From Microcoleus sp. bin48.metabat.b7b8b9.023 (GTDB lineage: Bacteria > Cyanobacteriota > Cyanobacteriia > Cyanobacteriales > Microcoleaceae): a DNA stretch of 64,000 bases. The stretch covers positions 1 to 64,000 of the forward strand of contig NZ_JAAFKG010000036.1 in the NCBI RefSeq assembly GCF_013299185.1, written 5' to 3'. The notes under the pieces were generated by a model. That model searched no databases. It saw only the letters and a program-made list of their open reading frames with translations, and was not told the DNA's origin. This document shows positions 56,331 through 64,000 of this stretch, piece after piece (position 1 is the stretch's first letter; each line of letters begins with the position of its first letter). The position numbers and the translations under genes are program-made.

Positions 56331-57518
56331 CTACTGCAATTGTTGGATGCGCTTGAGGGCGTCTTGATATGCAGTTGTTCTGCCGCCTTGCTTGTAAAGT
56401 TCCGCTGCTTTTTGAAAGTCGGCAATTGCTTTGGCTTTGTCTTCTGTCAGGTAAGCTAAAGCTCGGTTGTAGTAGGCGTCGGCAAAACCGGGATTGGCTG
56501 CGATCGCCTGCGTGTATGCTTGAATAGCGGTTCCACCGCGGGTGGGGTCGGGTTGTGGCAAGCCGGCAGTAATGAAAGTGCGGGCATTGCCGATATTAAA
56601 ATGCAATTCTGGGCTGTATTTAGGATTGAAAGTGAGTGCTTTGTTGAAATCGGCGATCGCCTCCCAAGCATCTCCTTCATCTAAGCGGGAAAGCCCTCGA
56701 AAATAATAGGCTTGGGCGTCTTGCGGATTGGCGGTGGATACCGGGCCGATAGTTGTGGGAGTATTGTCTACTTTCAACTCGGATTTGTTAATTCCCGCCG
56801 CCACCAGTTTGGCGATAAATGTATTAATGGGAACTGCTGCATTAAATCCTGTTTTAATCGGGGCGACTTCGCCGTTACTGATTTGGGCGAAACCGAATTC
56901 CCCTTGTCCGTGCAAACCGATGACTCGGGCTTCGGAGTCGAAAACTGGCCCGCCACTCATCCCACTCCAAGTGACGGCTTGATACCGCAAAGTGTAACCT
57001 TCCCGGCGATCGCGCGGGCGGCTGGTAACGAGTCCGGGAGACATTTCTGGTTCTCGTTCGGCCCCAAAGAGTCCCCCCGTAGCGGGATAGCCGTAAACGA
57101 AGATTTGAGTGCCGATGACGGCTTTGTCAGAATCGGCTAGCGTCGCCACTGGATATTCTTCGGGACTTTCAAATTTGACTACTGCTAAATCCGGATCTGT
57201 TGGGGCTGTTTGCAAGCGGGTGACGTTGCTTACTTGATAGTTTTTGCCAGCCGACGTGCGAACGGTGTATTTCACGTCTGCTTTTTCTACGACGTGATTG
57301 ACTGTTAAAACTGTGTAAGTTTTGCCGTTTTTGGCAATAATTACCCCGGAACCGTCTCCTAGGGAACTATTGATTTGTACTGTCAGCGGCCCGGCGATGC
57401 TGGCGACTTCTTGGGGTGTTTTGGCGATCGCCGGTTGGCTGATGACTATGGTTAAGGCTGCGGTGGTTCCTGCTAGCAAGGTGGTTAAGGTGTCGTAACG
57501 AGAAAAGTTTATATTCAT
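56331..57518 (-). CDS. Trypsin-like serine protease with C-terminal TPRs
   Basis: A 395-aa exported protein. Signal peptide at residues 1-32 (ending QPAIA). The S1 protease domain spans 40-235 with H75 in VLTVNHVVEK, D110 in TDPDLAVVKF and S188 in WSGMSGGPVFD. Residues ~270-395 are TPR-like (AYYFRGLSRLDEGDAWEAIAD, YYNRALAYLTEDKAKAIAD). Such protease-TPR proteins are common in filamentous cyanobacteria, probably periplasmic or secreted; substrates are unknown. All three catalytic residues are present. The gene is monocistronic in appearance, with a long repeat-filled gap upstream (57519-58157). Confidence 0.9.
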   Translation of the reverse strand: MNINFSRYDTLTTLLAGTTAALTIVISQPAIAKTPQEVASIAGPLTVQINSSLGDGSGVIIAKNGKTYTVLTVNHVVEKADVKYTVRTSAGKNYQVSNVTRLQTAPTDPDLAVVKFESPEEYPVATLADSDKAVIGTQIFVYGYPATGGLFGAEREPEMSPGLVTSRPRDRREGYTLRYQAVTWSGMSGGPVFDSEARVIGLHGQGEFGFAQISNGEVAPIKTGFNAAVPINTFIAKLVAAGINKSELKVDNTPTTIGPVSTANPQDAQAYYFRGLSRLDEGDAWEAIADFNKALTFNPKYSPELHFNIGNARTFITAGLPQPDPTRGGTAIQAYTQAIAANPGFADAYYNRALAYLTEDKAKAIADFQKAAELYKQGGRTTAYQDALKRIQQLQ

Positions 57519-57689
57519 GGCTGTTGCTAATTGGTAGTTTGGTATGGGAGTTCGCTGCGGTTGGTGGTTTGGGCTTTTTGGGTTTTTAGTTTGATTAATG
57601 TTTTGACGCTATTGGCGATCGGCTTTGTTCTTTACTGATAATTTTACTCGCTTTTTTGTTCCGCGATTCCCCAATATCCAGACTCAGTT

Positions 57690-58157
57690 ATAAGCTGCAT
57701 CGGGCTGAGGATATCTGCCAAAAAATTTGGTGTTCTCCGACGCACCCGGGTACATCTCTATTTTGCAAGGGCTCTCGCATTCCGGCAGACAATTTATTAG
57801 TGAGAAGCAGAGATTTACTGCCGGAATGCGAGAGCCCCTACGAAGATATTTCCAAAAAAGAGGGGTGCATCTGGCGCAAGGCAAATATATCCGTAGGGGC
57901 GAAGCATGACCGCAATCAATATGGGATTATAACTAATAACTTATATGCGGTCATGCGAGAGCCCTCTTCAACAACCAGATGCACCCGAAGCGGTACGTTG
58001 TTGGGCTTTAGCCCTCAAAGAGCGCTGAAGCGCAACTACGTACCTTTGAAAGAGCGCTGAAGCGCAACTACGTACTTGTGCGATCTGAAGTGGTACGTTG
58101 TTGGGCTTTAGCCCTGAAAGAGCGCTCAAGCGCAACTACGTACCGCTTCGGGTGCAA
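57690..58157. repeat. Cluster of nested palindromes of several families
   Basis: In 470 bp there are: perfect 20-bp arms GGGCTCTCGCATTCCGGCAG (57769) and reverse complement (57818-57837); the GCATCTGG/CGAAGCATGACCG element in reverse (57864-57985); and two copies of GTACGTTGTTGGGCTTTAGC followed by AGAGCGCTGAAGCGCAACTA (57990 to 58148). The last shares AACAACGTAC and GGGCTAAAGCCC with the 105-bp element. No gene in 57519-58157; the 170 bp before 57690 show nothing clear. Confidence 0.9.
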
Positions 58158-59726
58158 CTATGTAATTTGATGTTTTGTTGCCCATTGGACGATCGCCTCA
58201 GTCAACCCATCTAATGTATATTCTGTCGCTTCTAGGTCTAACTTGCCCAATAAATTCTGGCAGCTTTTGGAGGTTTCCGGGCCGATGGAGGCGATGCAAA
58301 CTTTTTCTAGCCAATCCTGAGATAAGGAGAATTCGGGAGTTGTTTCGATCAGGTGGCAAAAGTTATGTACGGTTTTGGAACTGGCAAAGGTGATGATATC
58401 TACGGCTTGATTCTGGAGTGCGGCTAGGGCGATCGGATCGATTGTTTCGGGACAGCAAGATTGGTACGCTGGTACTTCGATTACTTGCGCTCCTTTGGCG
58501 GTGAATTCTTTGAATAAAACTTCTCTTCCCCCACTTTCTACTCTGGGAAATAAGATTTTGCAGTTTTGCAAATTGTCGGGGAAGTTTTCGACTAGGGAAT
58601 CGGCGACAAAGTTGGGGGGAATAAAGTCTGGTTGTAGCGAGTGCGATCGCAAACTTTCTGCTGTCTTTTTCCCAACTACTGCGATTTTAATGCCAAACAA
58701 GCTCCGCGCGTCTTTGCCTTTTGCTTGCAATCTTTGAAAAAACCAGTCTACGGCGTTGTGGGAAGTGAGGATTAACCAGTGAAAGCTTGACATTTGGTCG
58801 ATCGCACTATCCAACGGTTCCCAACTTGAAGGCGCACCAATTACTAAGGCTGGCATTTCGATCGCGCGGGCACCCAGTTGCTGGAGTCGATCGCTAAATT
58901 GACCGGACTGGGAAGCCGCGCGGGTGACTAAAATCGTTTTTCCGGCTAGCGGTTGGCTCATGTTAGCGGTGACAGGTGTATGGCTCATGTTTGTGCTTTC
59001 TGGCTGGATTAAAAATTCGCGCAATCTAACTACTTCCCCAATGACGATGACGCAAGGCGATAGAGATTCACCTGTTGTTTGCTGTACAATGTCGCAGAGC
59101 GTGCCGATCCAGATTTGCTGTTCGGGGCGGCCGCAATCTCGGATAATGGCGATCGCAGTTTCGGGCGATCGTCCGTGTTTTTTTAATTGCCAGACTATCT
59201 CGCTTAAATTGCGTCCTCCCATCAAGATTACCAGAGTTTCTATCCGCACTAAAGCTTCCCATTCCAGCGCATCCGGTTCGTGGGCGCTCATCACTGCAAA
59301 ACAGCGGCTCATTACCGGATCTGTGAGGGGGATTCCTGCTAGTAAAGGTGCCGCAAATGCTGAGGATATTCCGGGGATTACTTCAAATTCGCAGCCTGCT
59401 ATAATTAATGCTTGAATTTCGGAACTGGAGCGACCAAAAATAAATGGATCGCCACTTTTAAGACGGACTACTTGTTTGCCAAGTTGGCAATGTTCTACCA
59501 GCAAACGGTTAATTTCTTGCTGCTGGGCGGAAGGTTTGCCGCCGCGTTTCCCCACTTCGATTTTCTGACAAGTTACTGGAATTAATGCGAGTTGCGGGAT
59601 GTCGATGAGTGCGTCGTAGATTAAGACTTCGGCTTGGGAGAGCAGTTTTTGCGATCGCACTGTCATCAAGTTACAATCTCCCGGCCCCGCACCGACTAGA
59701 TAAACTTTTCCTTTTGAGTTTTTCAT
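58158..59726 (-). CDS. cobA: Uroporphyrinogen-III C-methyltransferase / synthase fusion (CobA-HemD)
   Basis: A 522-aa bifunctional protein. CobA part at residues 6-245: KVYLVGAGPGDCNLMTV, VVRLKSGDPFIFGR, IPGISSAFAAPLLAGIPLTD and the S-adenosylmethionine contact ILMGGRNL; it methylates uroporphyrinogen III towards siroheme and B12. HemD part at ~265-515: ILVTRAASQSGQFSDRLQQLG, ILTSHNAVDWFF, IAVVGKKTAESLR, FASSKTVHNF; it makes uroporphyrinogen III from hydroxymethylbilane. So both steps at the branch point are linked. A GAGGA site precedes the start. Such fusions are known in cyanobacteria. Confidence 0.95.
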   Translation of the reverse strand: MKNSKGKVYLVGAGPGDCNLMTVRSQKLLSQAEVLIYDALIDIPQLALIPVTCQKIEVGKRGGKPSAQQQEINRLLVEHCQLGKQVVRLKSGDPFIFGRSSSEIQALIIAGCEFEVIPGISSAFAAPLLAGIPLTDPVMSRCFAVMSAHEPDALEWEALVRIETLVILMGGRNLSEIVWQLKKHGRSPETAIAIIRDCGRPEQQIWIGTLCDIVQQTTGESLSPCVIVIGEVVRLREFLIQPESTNMSHTPVTANMSQPLAGKTILVTRAASQSGQFSDRLQQLGARAIEMPALVIGAPSSWEPLDSAIDQMSSFHWLILTSHNAVDWFFQRLQAKGKDARSLFGIKIAVVGKKTAESLRSHSLQPDFIPPNFVADSLVENFPDNLQNCKILFPRVESGGREVLFKEFTAKGAQVIEVPAYQSCCPETIDPIALAALQNQAVDIITFASSKTVHNFCHLIETTPEFSLSQDWLEKVCIASIGPETSKSCQNLLGKLDLEATEYTLDGLTEAIVQWATKHQIT

Positions 59727-59776
59727 AAGTCATCCTCGATAGTATAATTTAAGGAAGAAGGAAGAATCAGCAATTA

Positions 59777-59882
59777 TATAGACTTTCTCAAAAAGATGAG
59801 ATATGACTGACGGCTTATATAACCACTAGACTAAGAGGGCTAAAGCCCAACAACATACCTCATCTTTTTGATAACCGCTATA
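59777..59882. repeat. ~105-bp palindromic element, copy 5
   Basis: Outer arm TATAGACTTTCTCAAAAAGA and CTCATCTTTTTGATAACCGC, interior GACTGACGGCTTATATAAC and hairpin GGGCTAAAGCCC, then AACAACATACCTC. Near-identical to 16801 and 19018. It lies between divergent genes, so it may contain or interrupt promoters. Confidence 0.93.
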
Positions 59883-59902
59883 AAATAAAAAATAACAAAC
59901 AA

Positions 59903-59962
59903 TCAATGCCCAATGCCCGATGCCCGATGCCCGATGCCCGATGCCCAATGCCCGATGCCCAA
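59903..59962. repeat. Heptamer repeat (GATGCCC/AATGCCC)n, about 8 copies
   Basis: Heptamers directly upstream of the glycosyltransferase-fusion gene. They provide a series of in-frame ATG codons that lengthen the frame artificially (MPDARCP repeats). Confidence 0.93.
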
Positions 59963-59986
59963 TCCTTAACTAGAAATCCTATATTT

Positions 59987-62900
59987 ATGCAGATTATCAT
60001 CATTACGGCTGCCGATGCAAATTACTTTGAACTGGTGCGAGGTACTATTTTATCGGTGCGGGAAAAATCAGAAAGTGCAAATGTGGCGATCGGCTTTTTC
60101 GATCTCGGCTGCACTCCCGAACAATTGCAGTGGCTGGAAACAAGAGTTAATATCATTCAAAAACCCGATTGGGACTTCAACTTTCCCGGTAAAAATGAAG
60201 CACCTCACTATCTCAAAGGGCTTTTAGCTCGTCCGTTTCTGCGCCGTTACTTCCCCAATTTTGACATCTACCTGTGGATAGATGCTGATGCTTGGGTGCA
60301 GGATTGGCAAGCTGTGGAATTATTCGTAAAAGGCGCGGCAAAACGGGGTTTAGCAGTTGTTCCAGAATTAGATAGAGGCTATTATTTAGCTTATGGCAAA
60401 TTGCCTTGGTACTGGGAATTTGTTTATCGCGATTATCAAGCAGCTTTTGGGGAAGAAGTTGCCAAACAGTTGCACAGCTATCCAACTATCAATGCAGGTA
60501 TCTTTGCGCTGCACAAAGATGCGCCGCATTGGCAACTTTGGGCGGAATATCTGGATGAGGGATTGCAGCGGCACGTTTCTTTGATGACTGACCAAATAGC
60601 GTTAAATCGGCTGGTTTACGGTACTGAAATGTTCGATCGCACAGAGATGCTGCCGGCTCGGTGCAATTGGAGCTGCAACTTCGGTTTGCCCGTCTGGGAC
60701 AAGCAGCGACGCTGTTTTGTGGAGCCGTATTTGCCGCACGGGGCGATCGGCATTCTGCACATCACCGGTCACAAGCACGACTTGGTAAAATTAGCAACAA
60801 CAGACGGGAATCAAGTAGAAATTAGTCTCCGCTACCAACCAATTCAACAGCCAGTATCCCCACAATTAAAATCAGAAAAAATGAGTGTACAACCACCCTC
60901 TCAAATTCAAAACAATACATTGCCTGTCGGAGATTACGTCTCGCCCGGACTAAAAATTACTCTCCCAGATGCATACTTTCCCAACATGATTGTGGGCGAT
61001 ACTAATACTTGTCCGTGGCCATATCTGCGCCGGGAAATCGAGCACAATTGGTATGTCGATCGCCGTGCTAGTTCAGTCGGATTTCTCAGTCGCGACGAAG
61101 CACACATCCTTTACAATACAGCCCTGCAATTTGCAGGCAAAAAAGCGTTAGAAATCGGCTGCTGGCTGGGATGGTCGGCCTGTCACTTAGCCCTCGCTGG
61201 AGTTGAGTTAGATGTCGTCGATCCGCTATTAGAAAGAGAAGATATCAGACAAAGCGTCATCGATTCAATTCAAGGCGCTCTCAATGCGTCGGGAGTTCAA
61301 ACTTCCGTCGAGCTAATCCCCGGGTACAGTCCTCAGAGAGTAATAGATTTTGCCGCTCAATTCAACCGTAAATGGTCGTTAATTTTTATTGACGGAGAAC
61401 ACGAAGGTGATGGGCCGTTAAATGATGCGATCGCCTGCGAAAAATTAGCTGAAGAAGATGCAATAATTTTATTTCACGACTTAGCTGCTCCGGCTGTTGC
61501 TAAGGGTTTAGATTACTTGAAACAACAGGGCTGGCAAACGATAGTATATCAAACAATGCAAATTATGGGTGCAGCTTGGCGGGGAAATGTCGAGCCTGTA
61601 AAACATCAACCAGATGCCAATATTTATTGGGAGTTGCCAACACATTTGCAGGGTTATCAAATTAGCAATTTAGAGGGGATTGATTCGACCAAATACAGTA
61701 AAAAGAATAAAAAGCCACAGTCATCTTATACAAGAGATTTCTACGAATTAATAGGAGAAGGAACTCGCACTTCTGCTATAGAAATTATTCCCCTGCTGTT
61801 AGACTTGCTGCAACCAATTTTACCTAAAAGTGTAGTGGATGTGGGCTGCGGTACGGGAAGTTGGTTAGCTGCTTTTCATAAATTGGGAATTGCTGACTGT
61901 TTGGGAATAGATGGCGATTATGTCGATCGCACTCTTTTACAAATTCCTTTAAATCAGTTCCAATCCGCCGATTTAAAGCAAACGCTGCAATTAACAAGAA
62001 AGTTTGACTTAGCAATTTCCCTAGAAGTTGCAGAACATTTACCAGCTACCTGTGCTGAAACCTTTGTTAATTCTCTCACTCAATTAGCACCAGTAATTTT
62101 GTTTTCGGCTGCGATACCGTTTCAAGGAGGTGTCGAACACGTTAACGAACAGTGGCCGCAATATTGGGTAAATTATTTTCATACAAAAGGTTTTGCAGTC
62201 GTGGATTGCTTGAGGAGAAAAATATGGAACAATGACAAAGTAGAGCCTTGGTACGCTCAGAATATATTTATTTTTGTTAAACAAGAATATTTATCGAGAT
62301 ATCCTATTTTAGAAAGTGAATATCAAAACACCGATTTGAATCAATTAGCAATTGTTCATCCCAAAATTTATTTTTATAGCTTGCAAGCTGCTCAAAAGTC
62401 AGCCCAAACAGAAAGTTTCAGGCAAATTTCTGCATCCCAGCAATTGGAAAATCGACCTTTGGTATCTGTGATTGTTCCCTGCTACAATCAATCTCATTTT
62501 TTGCCACAAGCGGTAACTAGCGCAATTAAGCAAACTTACAAAAATTTGGAAATTATCATTGTCAATGATGGCAGCTTAGATACTACTAGCACAGTTGCCA
62601 AAAATTTAATAGCAGCAAATCCCCAGCATAATATCAGGCTGATAGAACAAACAAATCAAGGGCTGTCTCTGGCAAGAAATGCTGGAATAGCAGCAGCAAA
62701 TGGTGAATACATCATGCCTTTGGATGCCGACGATATTTTAGCTGAAAACGCCTTGAATAGTCTTTTAGAAATATGCTTAAAATCTAATGTACCTTGTGTA
62801 GCATTTGGTTCTTATCAAATGTTTGGTACAGAAAATCGCATAGTACCGAGTTGCGATTTGTATTCGCCGGAAAACATCAAGTACTCTAACATGATTCACC

Positions 62901-63190
62901 CGTCTTCACTGTATCACAAATCTATTTTAGATTTAGTGGCAGGTTATAAAGTTGGGATGAAAGAAGGTTACGAAGATTGGGAGTTTTGGGTGAATTGTCA
63001 CAGACATAATATCCCATTTTTGGGAACGAAAGAAGTAGTTGTCAATTATCGGCGTTCCCAGGGTTCTATGTTGGCAAAAGCTCAGCAACATCATGAAAAG
63101 TTAGTAGCACAAATTGTTTGTTACAACCGCGATATTTACGATATTGAAAGTGTGAAGAATGCTGAGAAAATCTTGGAAGCAGTCAATTAA
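59987..63190 (+). CDS. Four-domain fusion: glycosyltransferase, two methyltransferases, GT2 glycosyltransferase
   Basis: A 1067-aa protein with four enzymatic units. Residues ~1-290: glycosyltransferase-like domain with the DXD-type DADAW near 97 and H-x-T-G-H-K-H late. Residues ~355-545: class I methyltransferase (KALEIGCWLGWSACHLAL, GEHEGDGPLND). Residues ~590-770: second methyltransferase (SVVDVGCGTGSWLA, SLEVAEHLP). Residues ~815-1067: GT2 domain (PLVSVIVPCYNQSHFLPQA, IIVNDGSLDTTS, MPLDADDIL, EGYEDWEFW). The start I chose, ATG 59987, avoids the heptamer-encoded leader. Likely role: building and methylating a surface glycan. The adjacent gene is a GT4 glycosyltransferase, which supports a glycan locus. 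Confidence 0.92.
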   Translation: MQIIIITAADANYFELVRGTILSVREKSESANVAIGFFDLGCTPEQLQWLETRVNIIQKPDWDFNFPGKNEAPHYLKGLLARPFLRRYFPNFDIYLWIDADAWVQDWQAVELFVKGAAKRGLAVVPELDRGYYLAYGKLPWYWEFVYRDYQAAFGEEVAKQLHSYPTINAGIFALHKDAPHWQLWAEYLDEGLQRHVSLMTDQIALNRLVYGTEMFDRTEMLPARCNWSCNFGLPVWDKQRRCFVEPYLPHGAIGILHITGHKHDLVKLATTDGNQVEISLRYQPIQQPVSPQLKSEKMSVQPPSQIQNNTLPVGDYVSPGLKITLPDAYFPNMIVGDTNTCPWPYLRREIEHNWYVDRRASSVGFLSRDEAHILYNTALQFAGKKALEIGCWLGWSACHLALAGVELDVVDPLLEREDIRQSVIDSIQGALNASGVQTSVELIPGYSPQRVIDFAAQFNRKWSLIFIDGEHEGDGPLNDAIACEKLAEEDAIILFHDLAAPAVAKGLDYLKQQGWQTIVYQTMQIMGAAWRGNVEPVKHQPDANIYWELPTHLQGYQISNLEGIDSTKYSKKNKKPQSSYTRDFYELIGEGTRTSAIEIIPLLLDLLQPILPKSVVDVGCGTGSWLAAFHKLGIADCLGIDGDYVDRTLLQIPLNQFQSADLKQTLQLTRKFDLAISLEVAEHLPATCAETFVNSLTQLAPVILFSAAIPFQGGVEHVNEQWPQYWVNYFHTKGFAVVDCLRRKIWNNDKVEPWYAQNIFIFVKQEYLSRYPILESEYQNTDLNQLAIVHPKIYFYSLQAAQKSAQTESFRQISASQQLENRPLVSVIVPCYNQSHFLPQAVTSAIKQTYKNLEIIIVNDGSLDTTSTVAKNLIAANPQHNIRLIEQTNQGLSLARNAGIAAANGEYIMPLDADDILAENALNSLLEICLKSNVPCVAFGSYQMFGTENRIVPSCDLYSPENIKYSNMIHPSSLYHKSILDLVAGYKVGMKEGYEDWEFWVNCHRHNIPFLGTKEVVVNYRRSQGSMLAKAQQHHEKLVAQIVCYNRDIYDIESVKNAEKILEAVN

Positions 63191-63206
63191 ACGAAAAGAA
63201 AGAAAG

Positions 63207-63350
63207 AAGGACTGAAGTCCTTACTACGAACCAGGTTTGTAGTGAGGACTTTAGTCCTTCTTCAGGTTCGTAGTGAGGACTTCAGTCCTTCAGGTTCGTA
63301 GTGAGGACTTCAGTCCTTCAGGTTCGTAGTGAGGACTTCAGTCCTTCTTC
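63207..63350. repeat. Tandem 28-bp arms of the GGACTTCAGTCC family
   Basis: Three units CAGGTTCGTAGTGAGGACTT start at 63263, 63291 and 63319 (28-bp period), preceded by one imperfect palindrome (63207-63262). They lie between convergent genes. Confidence 0.93.
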
Positions 63351-63360
63351 ATCCGGTCAT

Positions 63361-64000
63361 CTAAAGCTCATTAATAACATCAAGAAAACGCTTAACTTGT
63401 TTTTCCCAAGTCCAATCTAACATAAAATTCGCCGCAGCTAAACCCCGACGTTGCGCTGCTTCGCGATTAGTATAAACTTGCTCCAAAGCCTCGACAACTT
63501 CCTCAACGTCTGACTCTCCCCAACCTTCTACACCGGGAAAATGAGCAGTCGGTTTAACTCGCCCCTGACGCGACAAAGGATAGCAAATATTGCTGTAAAT
63601 CAAGTCTAAATGTCCGGTATTTGCTGATAAAATAGTAGGAATTCCGCAGGCCATACTTTCCATTGCGACTAAATTAGTGCCGCCTTCGCAGCGATTGGTG
63701 AAAACAGCGCAGTCGGCTTCTCGCAATATTTGTCCGGCGAGGTGATTGGGAATTAAACCGATGTCGATAAAAGATTCAACTGGTAAGCCGTTAGCCGCCA
63801 ACCATTGCGAAATTCCTAAACTTCCGTCGCGGTTGATATTGGGAAGTCCCGCAACATTTCCGGTTTGTTCGATTCCTAGCATATACTGAGGCCAGAAGTT
63901 GTGCCAGGTTGTTAGTAGTAAAGCTTCTGGATGTTTGGCCCGAAATCGTTTGAAAGCGGCAATTACAATGTCTTGCCCTTTGCGATATTCGAGTTTGCCG
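63361..64000 (-). CDS. GT4-family glycosyltransferase, 5' end outside window
   Basis: A 213-codon 3' portion of a larger gene whose frame continues to the window edge. The part beyond the first internal ATG still reads sensibly (LEYRKGQDIVIAAFKRFRAK), so the gene starts further right. Motifs DIGLIPNHLAGQILREADCA, FTNRCEGGTNLVAMESMACG (the E-x7-E donor-binding motif) and GIPTILSANTGHLDL mark a retaining GT4 enzyme using nucleotide sugars. It ends convergently with the fusion gene, suggesting a surface-glycan locus. Confidence 0.9.
   Translation of the reverse strand, partial: GKLEYRKGQDIVIAAFKRFRAKHPEALLLTTWHNFWPQYMLGIEQTGNVAGLPNINRDGSLGISQWLAANGLPVESFIDIGLIPNHLAGQILREADCAVFTNRCEGGTNLVAMESMACGIPTILSANTGHLDLIYSNICYPLSRQGRVKPTAHFPGVEGWGESDVEEVVEALEQVYTNREAAQRRGLAAANFMLDWTWEKQVKRFLDVINEL

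Noticed and set aside
59906-59986. N-terminal extension of the four-domain glycosyltransferase beginning within the heptamers
   Set aside because: The extra 27 residues are MPDARCP repeats encoded by the GATGCCC tract, with no homology value. The next ATG (59987) starts the recognised domain.

Overview
The window looks like chromosome of a filamentous, non-heterocystous cyanobacterium, probably Microcoleus/Oscillatoria-like (inference). The evidence is dense HIP1 octamers (GCGATCGC), plant- and cyanobacteria-type genes (ycf51, DUF1350, a CobA-HemD fusion), many Uma2 nucleases, very large sensor kinases, intergenic 7-bp tandem repeats, and a small exported protein ending in RGSGR (PatX-like).

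Layout. 0-3.4 kb: an ATP-binding P-loop protein and a TPR protein, translationally coupled. 3.6-13.7 kb: ycf51, then a minus-strand signalling block with a REC-adenylate cyclase, two nearly identical single-domain receivers, a 1221-aa hybrid kinase and a MASE1 kinase; a TnpB relic splits the block. 14.5-25.6 kb: sugar-binding lipoprotein, Uma2, fmt, an unknown gene, sbcD, a SMI1/KNR4 protein, a second Uma2, an ATP-dependent DNA ligase-like protein, an acyltransferase and a glutaredoxin-like protein. 25.6-27.2 kb: an apparently complete IscB element with a structured upstream RNA region (OMEGA system), inserted between the glutaredoxin-like gene and murE. 29.6-44.0 kb: a second signalling block with two tandem paralogous hybrid kinases, a REC-kinase, another Cache kinase and a divergent kinase, with kinase and other coding relics between them. 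44.3-48.1 kb: tldD, patX with an upstream GGGG-N5-CCCC palindrome resembling a HetR site, and coaE. 48.3-53.4 kb: a 1707-aa two-partner-secretion-type exoprotein ending in a CHAT protease domain. 53.4-64.0 kb: YdeI-like protein, SDR protein, a PD-(D/E)XK protein, a third Uma2, trypsin-like protease with TPRs, CobA-HemD, a four-domain glycosyltransferase/methyltransferase fusion, and the C-terminal part of a GT4 glycosyltransferase.

Intergenic DNA is unusually rich in repeats. I see at least four families: palindromes with a GGACTNNAGTCC core, often in tandem; a ~105-bp palindrome with conserved outer arms and an inner GGGCTAAAGCCC hairpin; palindromes with TACGTAGTTGCGCTTCAGCGC; and ~90-bp elements always preceded by GTTGACA-type heptamers. 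At two loci the palindrome has been tandemly duplicated together with the end of the adjacent gene (start of sbcD, 3' end of a Uma2 gene).

The strongest candidates for special interest are patX with its putative HetR site, the IscB/omega-RNA element, the secreted CHAT protein, and the repeat families with their gene-end duplications. All product calls rest on reading motifs; no database search was run.
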